This document shows, in pieces, positions 1 through 10,384 of a stretch of 32,954 nt of DNA. The notes under the pieces were generated by a model that ran no database searches, was not told where the DNA came from, and was given only the letters and a program-made list of their open reading frames with translations. This stretch comes from Chara braunii. Lineage: Eukaryota > Streptophyta > Charophyceae > Charales > Characeae. Every line of letters starts with the position of its first letter. Positions within the stretch are counted from its first letter, which is position 1. The stretch covers positions 1,659,472-1,692,425 of the forward strand of contig BFEA01000266.1 in NCBI GenBank assembly GCA_003427395.1, read 5' to 3'. Position numbers and translations under genes: made by a program.

Positions 1-2408
1 TTTTGTGATGTGTTTTTTTTTTTGCTTTCAGTTTTAAATTCCTTCTTATTACAACCTGCTGTGACAGATTCCTTCTATCCGACTGTACATCCGGTTGTGC
101 ATCTTCCATTTCTACCGAAGGAAATTGCTTCGCTTGGGTATTGTGATTATCTGTGATATCAGTGATGGAGAGCAACCCGGAGTGAGATACCGATTTTTCT
201 GCTTTTCTTGATACTACAATTCCTTGAACTGTTCTCTCCTCTGTTTTATTCCCCATCTGTTGATTCATATATTGCTGCGGTTGAGGCCCCGAAAGTGATC
301 TGTCCTTAGGTCTCCATTGAAGCTGTCCCTGTAGCCTCTACTTGTGTTGTACATCCCTAGATTCTCCCTTCGCCCCAGGACTACCTTGTGCCTCTGAGTC
401 TCTGACTGCTGCAGTGTCTGATCTCCCCTGTTTTCTTTAGTCCCTGCAATCGTAGAGATAGGCTTGATGGTAACCTCCGCTGGTGTCCAGGAGTCTGGTG
501 GCTTGGTGTATCGGTTGGGGACCCCCTGACTTTCCCACGTCCACCCTTTGTCCCCCCCTCTCTTTGCAGAACCCTCAATGAAGACTCAGCCCTCATGACC
601 TGGATCCACTGTTCTCCATAGATTGTTACGAAAAGGATTCTGAATCAGTCTCCCCGTAACTCTATTTTTCCTGGCAGGATTTTGAGAATAACTTGTATCA
701 GTACACAAATGACCATATACTTTGCACCTAAAGCACCATGGCCGTAGTTTGTGTGCAATATGAATATGAAATTCTTTGCCACCTACCCTATATGGAATGA
801 CATCGTCCATGATAAATGGTTGATTGGATGGGTGATTCAAGGCCAGCATTAGATAGTCATCCCTACGGGCCACATATGCAGGGAGAGGGTCGATAAAGTC
901 AACAATCTCATGTGTCGCTCCAAAGTCATAGACGTTGCTTGAATCTCTATAGGAATATGTCTAAACTCTACCCAATAATGCTCTTCCATGAGTTGCGCAC
1001 GCCGCTTATCTGGTCCCTGTCGTATGGGCGACCATGGGTATATTCGGACTTCCAACCTGTCACAATGCAATTTCTTCCATTGTTCTGTTGTTTGCTTGTC
1101 TGTCAGGTGCAATCATAATACTGTGAATATCATAGAATTTACCGGTTGAATGATAAAGTCTCCAACCGCTGCTTCCTGACTTCCTTTGAAATACGCCAGT
1201 CTTTTATTGATTCATTTGACTGTATCATTCGTGGACTTGTATGCCGCGTCATCATAGAATACCCAATTGTTGGCATGGGCCTGATACACTGCATCTCGTT
1301 CCGCCAACTTATGCGCCGGGTAGGTTTTGACCATCGATTTCTTGCCCCCCGAGTCAATGACTTTGTTTTCTGATGGGTTAAGAAATTTGGACAGAAAAAA
1401 CGTCCTTGCCGTGGGAATATGCCCTAAAGGGATTTGCAATGGTTGACCCTACAAACCATTCCTTTTGATTTCCAGTGATTTCTCCTGGAACACTCCCCTG
1501 GTTCTTTGAGCCCATGTTAGAGTAACAGAAGGATTCGATGTGAGAGTCTGTTGGGACGAAGAAGGGACTGCATCACTTGTCATGCTCTCTCTTGCCAGAG
1601 TTCCTACCAGACGTCCCTGCCCCCATTGCCCCCCCCCCCCCCCCTCTACTTTACTATTATCCCCCATTCTTCCTCTTCCTCCTCTGCCTTCCCCTCCCCC
1701 ATCACCTCCTCTCCCATTCTCTCTTCCACCCCTTCTTCCCCTTCTCCCTCCAATTAAACCTTCATTCCTTCTTCCCCCCCCTTCCCTCTCATGTTCCTCG
1801 CTCACATTCCTTTGATCTTCAATGCTTACCAGTTGTCTTCCTTCCATTTCCTTCTTTTCATCATCTTTCTTACCCTGCGAATGGCCTTGTGAATCATCCT
1901 TTTGGATTAATGAACCTGTATCAGAATAAGAGGGCTGAAAGGCCTTTTGAACAACCAGGCACAGGTCCATCGATTTGGGCTGATTGTCCATTGCGCTGTC
2001 CACCCCTTCGTCACCCTCTTTCTTATCAGAGTGTGCAAACAGAGGGATGCTGATGACAGAGTTTTTGGGAGATTCCCTTCCCCCAGACAACATTGGAGTG
2101 GACCCTGGATTGGACAATGGCAATACCTGTGATAATGCATGTGTCCTTGCACGTTCTTCAGAAGTCAAAATATCATCATCTGAGATTGAGAAATTGTCCT
2201 GTTCCTTTTTCTGCGCAGTTTTTTGAACTATTTTCTGACATGAATGTGCGTGCATAATTGCTTTGACAGGGGTATGGAGCTGCCTCAGCGCTATATGCCG
2301 CATGGCTCCTCGGAACATTATTAATTTATTTTTTTTGGGAAAACCTCGGAACATTAGTGTCGTATCTGCCTGTTTGTGACTTCTTTGTTTATGAATAATC
2401 CTTGTCAT
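1..2408 (-). pseudogene. LINE ORF1 (plant L1-like nucleic-acid-binding protein), decayed, runs off left edge
   Basis: Reading leftwards from a Met codon at 2408, about 319 codons are open to a TAG near 1449. The same frame then continues through further in-frame stops near 1212 and 1113. A frameshift near 935 moves the reading to the frame holding 'VARRDDYLMLAL' and a zinc knuckle (C-x2-C-x4-H, around 705-746). The last Cys of a canonical CCHC knuckle is not at the expected spacing. The N-terminal third is disordered and carries a Gly/Arg/Asp-rich tract (about 1620-1800) encoded by C- and T-rich plus-strand sequence. The middle ('HYWVEFRHIPIEI') resembles the DUF4283-type RNA-binding domain of plant LINE ORF1. 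A Gln-rich tail stays nearly open to base 1. In L1-like elements this protein coats the element RNA. ORF2 would lie left of the window. Family assignment is inferred from the domain order; the stops and frameshift make it a pseudogene. Confidence 0.7.
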
Positions 2409-2778
2409 TTTGAGTGAGTATTATGCGAGAAAATTGGGACAAGGTTTAAAATAATAAGAAAAAGAAGGTGAATAGATAAGCTTCTGATTAATTGTGATTG
2501 GATGGACTGGCTAGTGGGATCAATCAGGCTAAGATTTTAAGGACAAGAGGGAGGTATATGGATGAGGAATGAGAGGATGACGATACATCACCCGATTTTG
2601 TGATTTTGAAGCCTAATCAGCACCACTCTTTCTTTCTCCTCTGACCCACTTGTTGCGATGTCTACTCTTTCAGATTTTCCTGACCTTTCCCCCCTCCTCC
2701 CCCTCCTCCCCCAGCAGACCTAATGTGGCTGGTAGCATCAGGCCCACCACTTTGAACAACCTCTACCAAAACACGAAT

Positions 2779-2810
<32 letters not shown>

Positions 2811-2934
2811 AAGACCAGTTGACTCGTGGTGCCGTGTTTCTTCTTGGCAGCCCGTTCCTTCGGAAGAGAAGGAGAACAAAATGTGTGGCGTGGCTCCCAC
2901 CCCCTCCTTGAGAACGGTCGGTCGTATGCCTGTT
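2409..2934. other. No gene seen; holds a CT microsatellite
   Basis: This stretch lies just upstream of the minus-strand LINE ORF1 start, so it may include that element's 5' UTR. The only clear structure is a (CT)n run at about 2779-2810, preceded by C/T-rich sequence. No conserved coding signal was recognised on either strand. Confidence 0.5.
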
Positions 2935-3560
2935 TCCTTTAATGGTCAACACTTGGCTGCGCACGTATGCTCTTTGCCAGCACACCTGCGATGGCTGGAA
3001 TATCGCCTGCTTCCTTCCTTGGTCAACACATGACTACACCCTCTGCTCACAGGAAGCTATGCACACGTGTCCTCTTTGCCAGCCCCCTGCGATGGCTAGA
3101 ATATCACCTGCTTCCTTCCTTGTCAACACGTCACTACACACATGTGCTCTGTTGTAATCTTGTTTCCCTCCTTGGTCAACACATGGCTACGCACGTGTCC
3201 TCTTTGTCAGCACCCCTTCGATGGCTGGAATATCGTCTGTTTCCTTCTTTGGTCAACACATGACCACACCCTCTGCTCACAGGGAGCTATGTGATGCACG
3301 ACAGGTTCGATAAACCTGCACTATCTTGGAATATCGCCTGCTTTTTTCAACACTTGGTAGCACACGTGTCCTCTTTGCCAGCGCCCTTGCGATGGCTGGA
3401 ATATCACCTGCTTCCTCCTTCAACACGTGTCTACACAGTTGTGATGTGTTACAATCTCCGGGACCTGCGATGTACGCTACTCCGGATGACAAAGCGAAGA
3501 CACGTGGCTACACACGTGTCCACTTTGCCAGCGCCAGTCCCAACCCTCTGCTCACAGGCA
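2935..3560. repeat. Degenerate tandem array, about 5 units
   Basis: Recurring modules include 'GGTCAACACATG', 'CACGTGTCCTCTTTGCCAGC' and 'GCGATGGCTGGAATATC', for example near 2987, 3088, 3220 and 3389. Units are roughly 80-170 bp because some carry extra inserts such as 'ACCCTCTGCTCACAGG', which is itself repeated near 3028, 3268 and 3544. Open frames crossing it are low in information and differ between units, so I treat it as non-coding. Its relation to the flanking LINEs is unknown. Confidence 0.8.
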
Positions 3561-3719
3561 GCTGAGTTGGACATGCCCTGGGCGCCATAAGCCTGCTACG
3601 GACGCCGGGCGCAAGTCGTGCCAGCAAGCTCGGATTCTGTCGGGCTGCACCTCAATGTTGTTGACATTTCATTCCTGCAATGACCTGTTTCCCTTTGTCC
3701 GATCTCTGCCTCCATTACT

Positions 3720-5215
3720 CCTGTAGGCAGTGAGATGTTCTGAGTCTCTGTGGAGGCTTTACCCTTGGCCGGCATGAGGGGTGTGCGGGGAAAGAGAGGA
3801 ACAGGTGTGACAGGGTGGTGTTGGGTTGGTGGTTTGTATGGAGGCGGAGCAGGGGCCAGCTGTGGCAGCAGTCAAGGCGGGGGGGTGGGAGCGATGTCAG
3901 AGCAGGTAGTAGGTGGGGGGTTGCGATCATGGGAGCAGGGTTAGGAGAGCAGATATCAGTGAGAGAATGGAATGTGTTGGTTGGTAGTTAATTTGGAAAT
4001 CTTGTCTCGGCAATCTCTCCCACTATATTTCTGTTGAATGACAGGGTTGCCTCTTGAGATAGTTATTATTGTCCAGGAAACACAGTCCTGTTTTTGTCCG
4101 TCCATGCTGCTGAAAAGCTGTGAATAAGATCGTGATTTCTGGCTGGATCGGGTTCGCTTCGCAGCATGGATTGCAGTTCTGTCCACGCCACCTCTGTCTT
4201 TGCTTTGATTGTTTCAACTATAGAGGCTCTGGCTTGCATGAACCCGAATGTGTGTTGTTTTCTTTCATGGGTACAGTGCATCCTCCAGGCTGCCATGAAT
4301 AGTGTGAGCCTGGTGTATGTAAAAGGGTTGGTCATATTAAACAGTGTCCAATGTGTTGCCCCCTCGAGGGGCCCTCCCAGCAGGAGGGTGCATGCATCTC
4401 ACGGGAGGGGTGTCTCTGCCAAGCAGCATCCCACCAACTCCATAATTGGGCCACCATTGGACAATCCAATAAACAGTGATCCACCCCGGTATCTCAAACT
4501 TTCAAAATTCTATGTAAATTTCCATATGGGATGCTGGGCCCGGTTCTCAGCGTGTGCTGCTCCCCACTAATAGATTGGAGCCTTGTTCCCATAAAAAACA
4601 AAACGAAAAAAACGGTGGGTCTTTTCTTTGGCACAGCCTGTGTGCAGTACGAGCATAAGGGAGACAGCTCGCCCTTATCTTCGAGATTGGTTCTCTCTGT
4701 TAGCCAGTCCGGTGTGGGCTGACATCTGTGAATGATTTGCCACTGCAGGGCTCTGTGATTAGTCGGGTTGAGATGTGAGTGGGCTGACCATCGAAAGTTT
4801 CTGAAATCCCTTCTTTCCAAGGGGAGTCTCCCTTTTTTCACAGTGTACTGCCATGGGGACATTCTCTATGAGTCTCCCCATGCCCATTCCCACTCAGAAG
4901 GATAGAATGGCAGAAGGTGGAGAGGGGTGGTGGGTTCGTATAGCAAAAGACCCTCCTTTTGGTCTCCGACCAACCTGACTCGCGGGTCGCCGTGTGTCCA
5001 GGCCCTGTTGTCTGTGCAGGCTGGACCGTCTCTCTCCAGGCAGGACCCTGCTGTACGCGTTGAGCCATGCATTTCCCCCTGGATCCATTGCAAAGGTCAT
5101 GGGGATGTGTAGGGATTCAAGCGGGATCACACAAACACCCGGGCCCGATTTCAGAGCTTGAAGCCATGCCAGAGGGATAGCTTCCCGAAGTTCAGGCAGT
5201 CCCTGATCCATGTTG
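3720..5215 (-). pseudogene. LINE ORF2 C-terminal part, 5'-truncated and interrupted
   Basis: On the minus strand this matches the 3' half of the better plus-strand LINE at 7431-10384. It starts with 'LREAIPLAWLQALKSGPG' (about 5180), continues to the zf-RVT region 'LQWQIIHRC' (about 4750) and the Cys pair before 4620. It resumes below 4490 with 'HCLLDCPMVAQLW' and 'WTDKNRTVFPG', then a proline-rich tail. The break between the two zf-RVT halves is an antisense insertion of a short poly(A)-tailed element (4490-4616). zf-RVT is the zinc-binding C-terminal domain of plant L1-type reverse transcriptases. The RT core and endonuclease are absent because the copy is 5'-truncated. Upstream on the same strand it abuts a purine tract and U6 snRNA sequence. 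Confidence 0.75.
4490..4616 (+). mobile_element. LINE-tail/SINE-like insertion, copy 1
   Basis: A short poly(A)-tailed sequence sits in antisense inside LINE ORF2. It has the conserved block 'TATCTCAAA...', then a hairpin at 4533-4551 (GCTGGG, loop CCCGGTT, CTCAGC). Next come 'TGCTGCTCCCCACTAATAGA' and 'TGGAGCC', and an A-rich tail at about 4589-4613. The same order closes the plus-strand LINE at 10700-10849, so it is either a 5'-truncated LINE tail or a SINE that shares the LINE 3' end. Target-site duplication could not be fixed by eye. Confidence 0.75.
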
Positions 5216-5304
5216 CTGATGGGGCCTGGATTCTTTCTCCCTCCCTTTCCTTTCTTCCCCTTATTTTTTGTTCTTTCCTTTAATTTTTTTTTCCTTTTTT
5301 TTTC
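5216..5304 (-). other. Purine-rich tract between U6 and LINE sequence
   Basis: Read on the minus strand this is A/G-rich with long A runs. It joins the 3' end of the U6-like sequence to the 5'-truncated LINE below it. It could be a decayed poly(A) tail of a U6 retrocopy or non-templated sequence added at a template-switch junction. Confidence 0.5.
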
Positions 5305-5519
5305 CCTTGTGCAGGGGCCATGCGAATCTTCTCTGTATCGTTCCAATTTTAAACCACCAGTACATGCCAGCTATTGGCCACGGGCCTCTATCGGAGGCCG
5401 CCCGCTGCTGATTCATTTTATCTACGGCACTCGGCCTCCTAAATTTTCAGAGAGGGTCAAAACAGTTCTCCATTTGACTGGGGCCATGTACTGGTGGTTT
5501 AACGGATGTCCTGAAGGAC
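5305..5519 (-). pseudogene. U6 snRNA 5'-half pseudogene, split by a MITE
   Basis: Reading leftwards from 5519 the minus strand gives the U6 5' stem-loop (GTCCTTCAGGACATCCG, 5503-5519). After the inserted 5353-5498 segment it continues with AAAATTGGAACGATACAGAG and on through GCATGGCCCCTGCACAAGG (5305-5350). This includes the invariant ACAGAGA box that pairs with the 5' splice site in the spliceosome. Only the first two thirds of U6 are present; the 3' part and terminal oligo(U) are missing and a purine tract follows. The invariant segments carry only a few substitutions, so the copy looks fairly young. It is a pseudogene because of the truncation and insertion. Confidence 0.85.
5349..5502. 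mobile_element. MITE inside U6, 14-bp TIRs and TTAA duplication
   Basis: Perfect terminal inverted repeats ACCACCAGTACATG (5353-5366) and CATGTACTGGTGGT (5485-5498) enclose about 118 bp of non-coding DNA. TTAA flanks both sides (5349-5352 and 5499-5502). Removing the element plus one TTAA rejoins the U6 sequence with one mismatch at the junction, which defines the insertion exactly. TTAA suggests a piggyBac-type integrase. Because TTAA is palindromic, a shorter TA or TAA duplication cannot be excluded. Confidence 0.85.
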
Positions 5520-6344
5520 GCGGTGAATTCTTTCTTTTCTCGCCTACATCATTCATTGCCCGTGTACAGGTACAAAAGACGCAGGCACCGCCCCAACTGA
5601 ACTTCAGAGCACGGGAGGGACCAGAAGCCGCAACAGGGAAGACAAGGAAGCCATGGTCACCATTACAGAGACATAGCCCGAGACTGGTTGGAAGGACAAC
5701 CGAGTAGAACAGTCACCAGAACACAGACCTACACACGAGTCTCAAACACACCCATACACAGTGTTCCCGGACACACCTATCAACGGTGCCAACACACACT
5801 ACAATATCTTCAGGCTGCTGGATAACCTGCTAAAACTCACCCCAGTACATGTCTGCTCCATGAGGGGTGGGGTAGGGGAACGGGACGTTGGCTTGCCTGG
5901 ATGAGAACATCTGTTCCATAAGGGTGTGGGTTGGGGAACGGGAGGTCGGCTTGTGATGCCCAACCCCACACCCCGCGCGATGTTTCGTACCGAGGGACAC
6001 CGTGTGGCCGAGGATTAGGGCGGGGGTCGAATCACCCGGACGGAACGGGGGATTCTCCTTCATTCCGAGGCTATTGCAAAATTAAAGCCGACAGAGGGGG
6101 CTAAAAAGGGAACACTAGAGAATTGAAGGGTAAACAGGGCCGGCGTGTGGGGTATAACCAAAATTCCGCTCTGCCGTAGGCTAGGGAGCGGCGCGCCACT
6201 CAACAGCCGCCAGGCAACAGGGAAAAGGAAAAGGAGGACGCTGAATTTACCACTTCTCTCGTGCCAGGTTGACGACAACTCTGAAAGAACCCAAGTCGGA
6301 TTCATCAAGTCCGCGAGGTCGGCTAGGAGCGTTGTCATCCGATC
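5520..6344. other. Intergenic, one small tandem duplication
   Basis: No coding or element signature was recognised. At about 5850-5955 two units of 58 bp repeat (starting CTGCTCCATGAGG and CTGTTCCATAAGG, both running into GGGGAACGGGA). Open frames here overlap on both strands and look random. Confidence 0.5.
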
Positions 6345-6345
6345 A

Positions 6346-6656
6346 GGGTGAGGCTGTAGTGGTTAAGAGATTTGGCTCTTGAGGCCGAGGTCGCCGGTTC
6401 GAATCTGTGCTTGCACGGAGGAGGACTTAGGCCCAGACGTACGGAATCCATACTACTGTGGAGGTGCCCGTGAACCGCGGGCATTGATAAGTCCCGTCTG
6501 TGTGAGCGGGTAAGAGTACCAGCGGGGGTTACGTGCTGACTAGCGAAGTGCACGAGAATCACCGTGTCCGTGGGTGTTGTGTGTGATGTGTGTTGAGTTG
6601 GACACTACAGCCTTGCAGGGGTATCACGACCGGTACGATTCCACTTTTGAACACCG
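6346..6656 (+). mobile_element. tRNA-headed SINE, unit A
   Basis: The head carries Pol III internal promoter elements: an A-box-like GGCTGTAGTGGTTAAGAG at about 6352-6369 and a B-box GGTTCGAATCT at 6396-6406, spaced as in a tRNA. A body follows with GGAGGACTTAGGCCCAGACG and GGAATCCATACTAC. It then extends about 190 bp to the next unit, which begins 311 bp later. The anticodon cannot be assigned with confidence. Non-autonomous; it would rely on a LINE for mobility. Confidence 0.7.
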
Positions 6657-6772
6657 TGTCCTGGCTGTAGTGGTTAACAGACTTGGCTCTTGAGGCTGAG
6701 GTCGCCGGTTCGAATCTGTGCCTGTATGGAGGAGGACTTAGGCCCAGACGTACGGAATCCATACTACGAGGG
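6657..6772 (+). mobile_element. tRNA-headed SINE, unit B (truncated)
   Basis: A second copy of the head and proximal body: A-box region 6662-6680, B-box 6707-6717, then the same body block ending CATACTAC at about 6767. Similarity to unit A is lost there, a few bases before the T-rich start of the antisense LINE tail. The two heads are in tandem with a 311-bp offset, so the pair may be a dimeric SINE or two nested insertions. Confidence 0.7.
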
Positions 6773-6790
6773 GAACCCAGGTTCGGAAGC

Positions 6791-6905
6791 TCTTTTTTTT
6801 TCTTTTTTTTTTGACAAAATGCTCCAATCTATTCGTGGGGAGCAGCACGTGCTAGGAATCGGGCCCAGTGTCGCATGGGAAAGTATACACCTATTTATGC
6901 AACGG
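6791..6905 (-). mobile_element. LINE-tail/SINE-like element, copy 2 (antisense)
   Basis: The T-rich run 6791-6812 is the poly(A) tail read on the minus strand. Next to it are GCTCCAATCTATTCGTGGGGAG (the complement of the CTCCCCACCAATAGA block) and the hairpin (minus ACTGGG, loop CCCGATT, CCTAGC; 6851-6869). The 5' boundary is not clear. Confidence 0.7.
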
Positions 6906-7430
6906 AGCCATCATCTGACTTCGGTTGAAGAGAGTCTGAGAGCAAATTTGAGCCAAGTGCTGCTGAGAACACTTCAGCCTATAGAGTCTACAACCTACTG
7001 AGACCACACCAATATCCCCTTTTTCAAGAGCCTCTTCACCTTGCTCTCGGGTGTCAAGCTTCAACTTGCTCTCCTAGTTTCAGGCTTTCGGCGGTCTTGG
7101 GAAGCATGTAGCCTTCTCGTGTGACTGTTGTCGCGGCCCCCGGGGGCACCAAGGGGGACAGGTTCGTAGTCAATCTGGGATTTCCATCATGGAGAGGGGA
7201 TGGGACAGGAAAGGATCTGGGAAATCAAACGGGGGCCTCATCGGGAAAGTGGGCTCAAAGTTGGTCCAATCGTTGAAGACGAGATGATAGTCCAAATGGG
7301 GCGGTCTGGTCCCCTCCCCACTCAACCAGTGCTATCCAGCCCCCACCGTGTCCTCCCAGCCACTCCGTGCAAAAGCTCGTCATCGCCCGCTTGACATCTC
7401 GATCAGTTCAGAAGATATCTACTTGGGGTT
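6906..7430. other. No recognised feature
   Basis: Unique-looking sequence between an antisense LINE tail and the 5'-truncated end of the plus-strand LINE. No domain or RNA signature was seen. Confidence 0.4.
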
Positions 7431-10384
7431 TGAGCTCATTCTACCTTCGCTTTAACTCAAGTTCAATGAGCTATCTAAGGAGGTATGGCAGACAGGGGAG
7501 ATGGGCGAGAGAGTGGGGCAGGGAATCCTGACCCTCTTGTAAAAAAAGAGAGACAAAATGAACATTAGAAATTATCGCCCCATCACACTCCTCACGGTGA
7601 TATATAAAATGTTGTCTAAAGCCCTAGCTAACAAGATGATCCCCGTGATGGAAGACATCATACACCCCGCCCAGACCGGTTTCATGAAAAGCAGGAATAT
7701 ACAGGAGAATATCCTGTTAATACATGAGATACTCCAACTCACGAAACACTCCCGCCAAAACGCAGCACTGGTCTTCATCGACTTCGAAAAAGCTTATGAC
7801 CATGTGGACTGACTTTTCCTAGATAAGTGCCTGGACAGGATGAATTTTGGTCCAATCTTCCGTCGCTGGGTCCAGATCCTGCACCAGAATGCAACCACTT
7901 GTATCCAAGTCAACGGGTGTATGCCCACCCTCTGCGCCTAGAACGTTCAGTTCGTCAGGGGGATCCGATTGCCCCCTTTCTCTTTCTAATTATTATGGAA
8001 GCACTAGCCGCGAACCTCCGGGTCAACAAAAATATCACCAGAATCCGAACTTCACACATCCCGGAGGAGGCAATTCCGGTGTGTTCCCTGTTTGCCGACG
8101 ATCTTACAGTCCTAGCCGACGCTACTCACAATAATATGAAGGAAATCCAGCTAATGATGAAAAAATGTGCTAAGGTCTTTGATATAACAGTTAATTGGGG
8201 GAGCAAAACCCAAGGCTGGTGGATACACTACCAAGGGGGACGGCCCCCTGAGACGCCACGTATTAAGTGGATGTCATTAGAGACTCCAGTAAGAATTCTA
8301 GGAGTTTCCATGACCACAGAAGGACGCCATTGGTCCAACGACGAGTGGATCAGCACTCCGGCATATAGAAAACTGGACACCTGGAGGAACAAGCACACAT
8401 CCTTATTTGGACGCGCCCTTGTTATCAACAATGTGGTCCTTGCCTCCCTATGGTACAAATCCCTGTTATGGCCGCTAAGCAAAACTGCCCTAAAAAACTT
8501 AAAGAGAAAGGCGGCAGCTTTCCTATGGAGAGGGGACAGTGAGCAGAACAACGTGATCAGTAGGGTGACATGGGATTCAATTATCCAACCCAAGGTGGGG
8601 GGAGGACTGGGAATAATTGACCCGGCCACGCAAGTTCAAGCACTATGCTTAAGATGGATCAAGAAACTCATTTTCGCCCCCCAATGTCCCTGGTGCATTT
8701 TGGCCTTGGAATATCTGGCCCGACTGGCCCCTGAGGCCCCCCAAACCATCCACCCCCTCATATGGCTCGAGGACTGATACTGGATGATTCCACGCAAGCT
8801 CCCCCGGGGAAGGGAGGGACTGGAGGTGGGTGGCCTGACACTAGATAAATTCTGGCCATCCTTGCTGGAAACTTGGCGCAAACTTCCGCTCCCCGACAGA
8901 ATCCACCCGGACCACTGAAAAGAAGCTTATAGACAACCACTTTTTGGAAACAGATGGGTGACATATTTAAGGGGTTCTGTTATGATTAGCTCCTCCCCTC
9001 CGTGGAAAAGTTGGGTCAAGAGAGGGGTGACCAGGGTGGGAGATCTGTGAGATGCGGACAGGAAGGATTGGAAAACAGAGGAGCAGATGCGAGGAACCCT
9101 GCGATACTGCCACCATTTGGAGGAGCATCTCGATGACCTGATCGAGGCCATCCCCCTTGCATGGTACCAAATTCCTAAACAAGGACCCTCCCTAAAAGAA
9201 GGAGACAAGATAGCAAGCACTGATAATCCACAAAGGGTAGGACTGATATATATGACCTACTACGAAATCATTGGAGCAGATATCCAAGATAGCAAAGCCC
9301 CCTTCGAATGGAAGGAAAAAACTGTTGTGTACAGGGTGAGAGTTCTTGAGGAGAAAGGTCAGAAGAAGGTTTTTCAGCCTGCCAAATCAATACAGGATCT
9401 GGCCTTGGACCCAGCAGAGTGGTCATGGGATCCCTCCCCAAGAAGAGATTCTGAAGGCCCTAAAGGGGGAAGCATCAGCCTCCACCAGGTGTCGGCCAAA
9501 TCAGCTTACAAAATGCTTTGACCCAAAAGACGACTTAGAGACGTAGTGATCGACTGCTGGGCTACACACCTGAATGTGGACCGCTCTTTGTTATCTCCAA
9601 TCAAGTGGTTCCAAGCACAAACCTATGAAAATTAATTCCCTACAATGGCAAATTGCCCACCGCTGCCTGCTGATTGGCTAACTGACCGTACGAATCTAGA
9701 GGAAAAGGGTCTGCTACTCCCATGGTGCCGCAGATGTCAGAGTCTCTTCCCCTTTAATAAAAAAACGGAAACTATCGAGCACATCTTCATGCAATGCCCA
9801 ATTGCTCAATTCACACGGAGATGGTGGGATCGCATTTGGAGAAAGACAAGATCCGCAATTCCGTGGCCTTGGTCCTGACAAGCCATATTGACGGGCCACT
9901 GGACACAAGCAGAAGTTGCCTCGACCTTCACGGAAAATATGTTCAAACTTGGAAGGAGAACAATAATGTGGGCACTCTGGTGGCAGCGATGTGTGCTGGC
10001 CCTAAAAAATGTGAGAGCAGAAGAGCCATAAATTACCGAACAGATTCGGCAACAGATACACTTCGAACTTACACAAAGATGGCAAGACACGAAAGTACAG
10101 CTAGACCACTTTAAACAACAAAGTGACATCAAGAGACGGATTACAGCATTCTGCACGGACTGGGTAGGTGGGGAGAGAGAAGGATGGATAGTAAGATTCG
10201 AATGGAGCGAAGACAAGAGAGAGGAACAAAGAGAGCTGCCAAGAGAAATAGAAGAGATTAGGGATTATCGCCTAATCTTTAACGATTGGACCAACATCGA
10301 ACCCTCATTCCCCCTCCGCCCCCCTGAGGATTTTCCAGACCCTTTCCCCCCCCATCCCCTCTCCTTGGCAGAAGCCCTAACCTG
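7431..10384 (+). pseudogene. L1-like LINE ORF2: reverse transcriptase to zf-RVT C-terminus
   Basis: The best LINE copy in the window. It is 5'-truncated: the endonuclease and the N-terminal RT region are missing. The order is 'GEMGERVGQGILTLL', then 'NIRNYRPITLLTVIYKM' (7558 on), motif A 'FIDFEKAYDHVD' (about 7777-7812) and RQGDP (about 7953). The catalytic FADD is intact at 8091-8102. The thumb region 'WRNKHTSLFGRALVINNVV', 'FLWRGD' and 'GGLGIIDP' follow, then 'YCHHLEEHLDDLIEAIPLAWYQ' (about 9105-9170). The zf-RVT is at about 9640-9860, and a C-terminal tail ends at a TGA near 10383. A TGA at 7810-7812 replaces the Trp expected after 'HVD'. Frameshifts follow near 7820-7930, and stops occur near 8776, 9521 and 9633. 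The RT would copy LINE RNA at a nicked target. It cannot make one polypeptide as it stands. Confidence 0.85.

Noticed and set aside
3295-3330. T-arm-like CAGGTTCGATAAACCTG suggesting a tRNA gene
   Set aside because: No A-box, acceptor or anticodon arm at tRNA spacing. It is an isolated hairpin in a tandem array.
5210-5707. 165-codon plus-strand open frame
   Set aside because: It reads through antisense LINE flank, U6 and a MITE, so it is chance.
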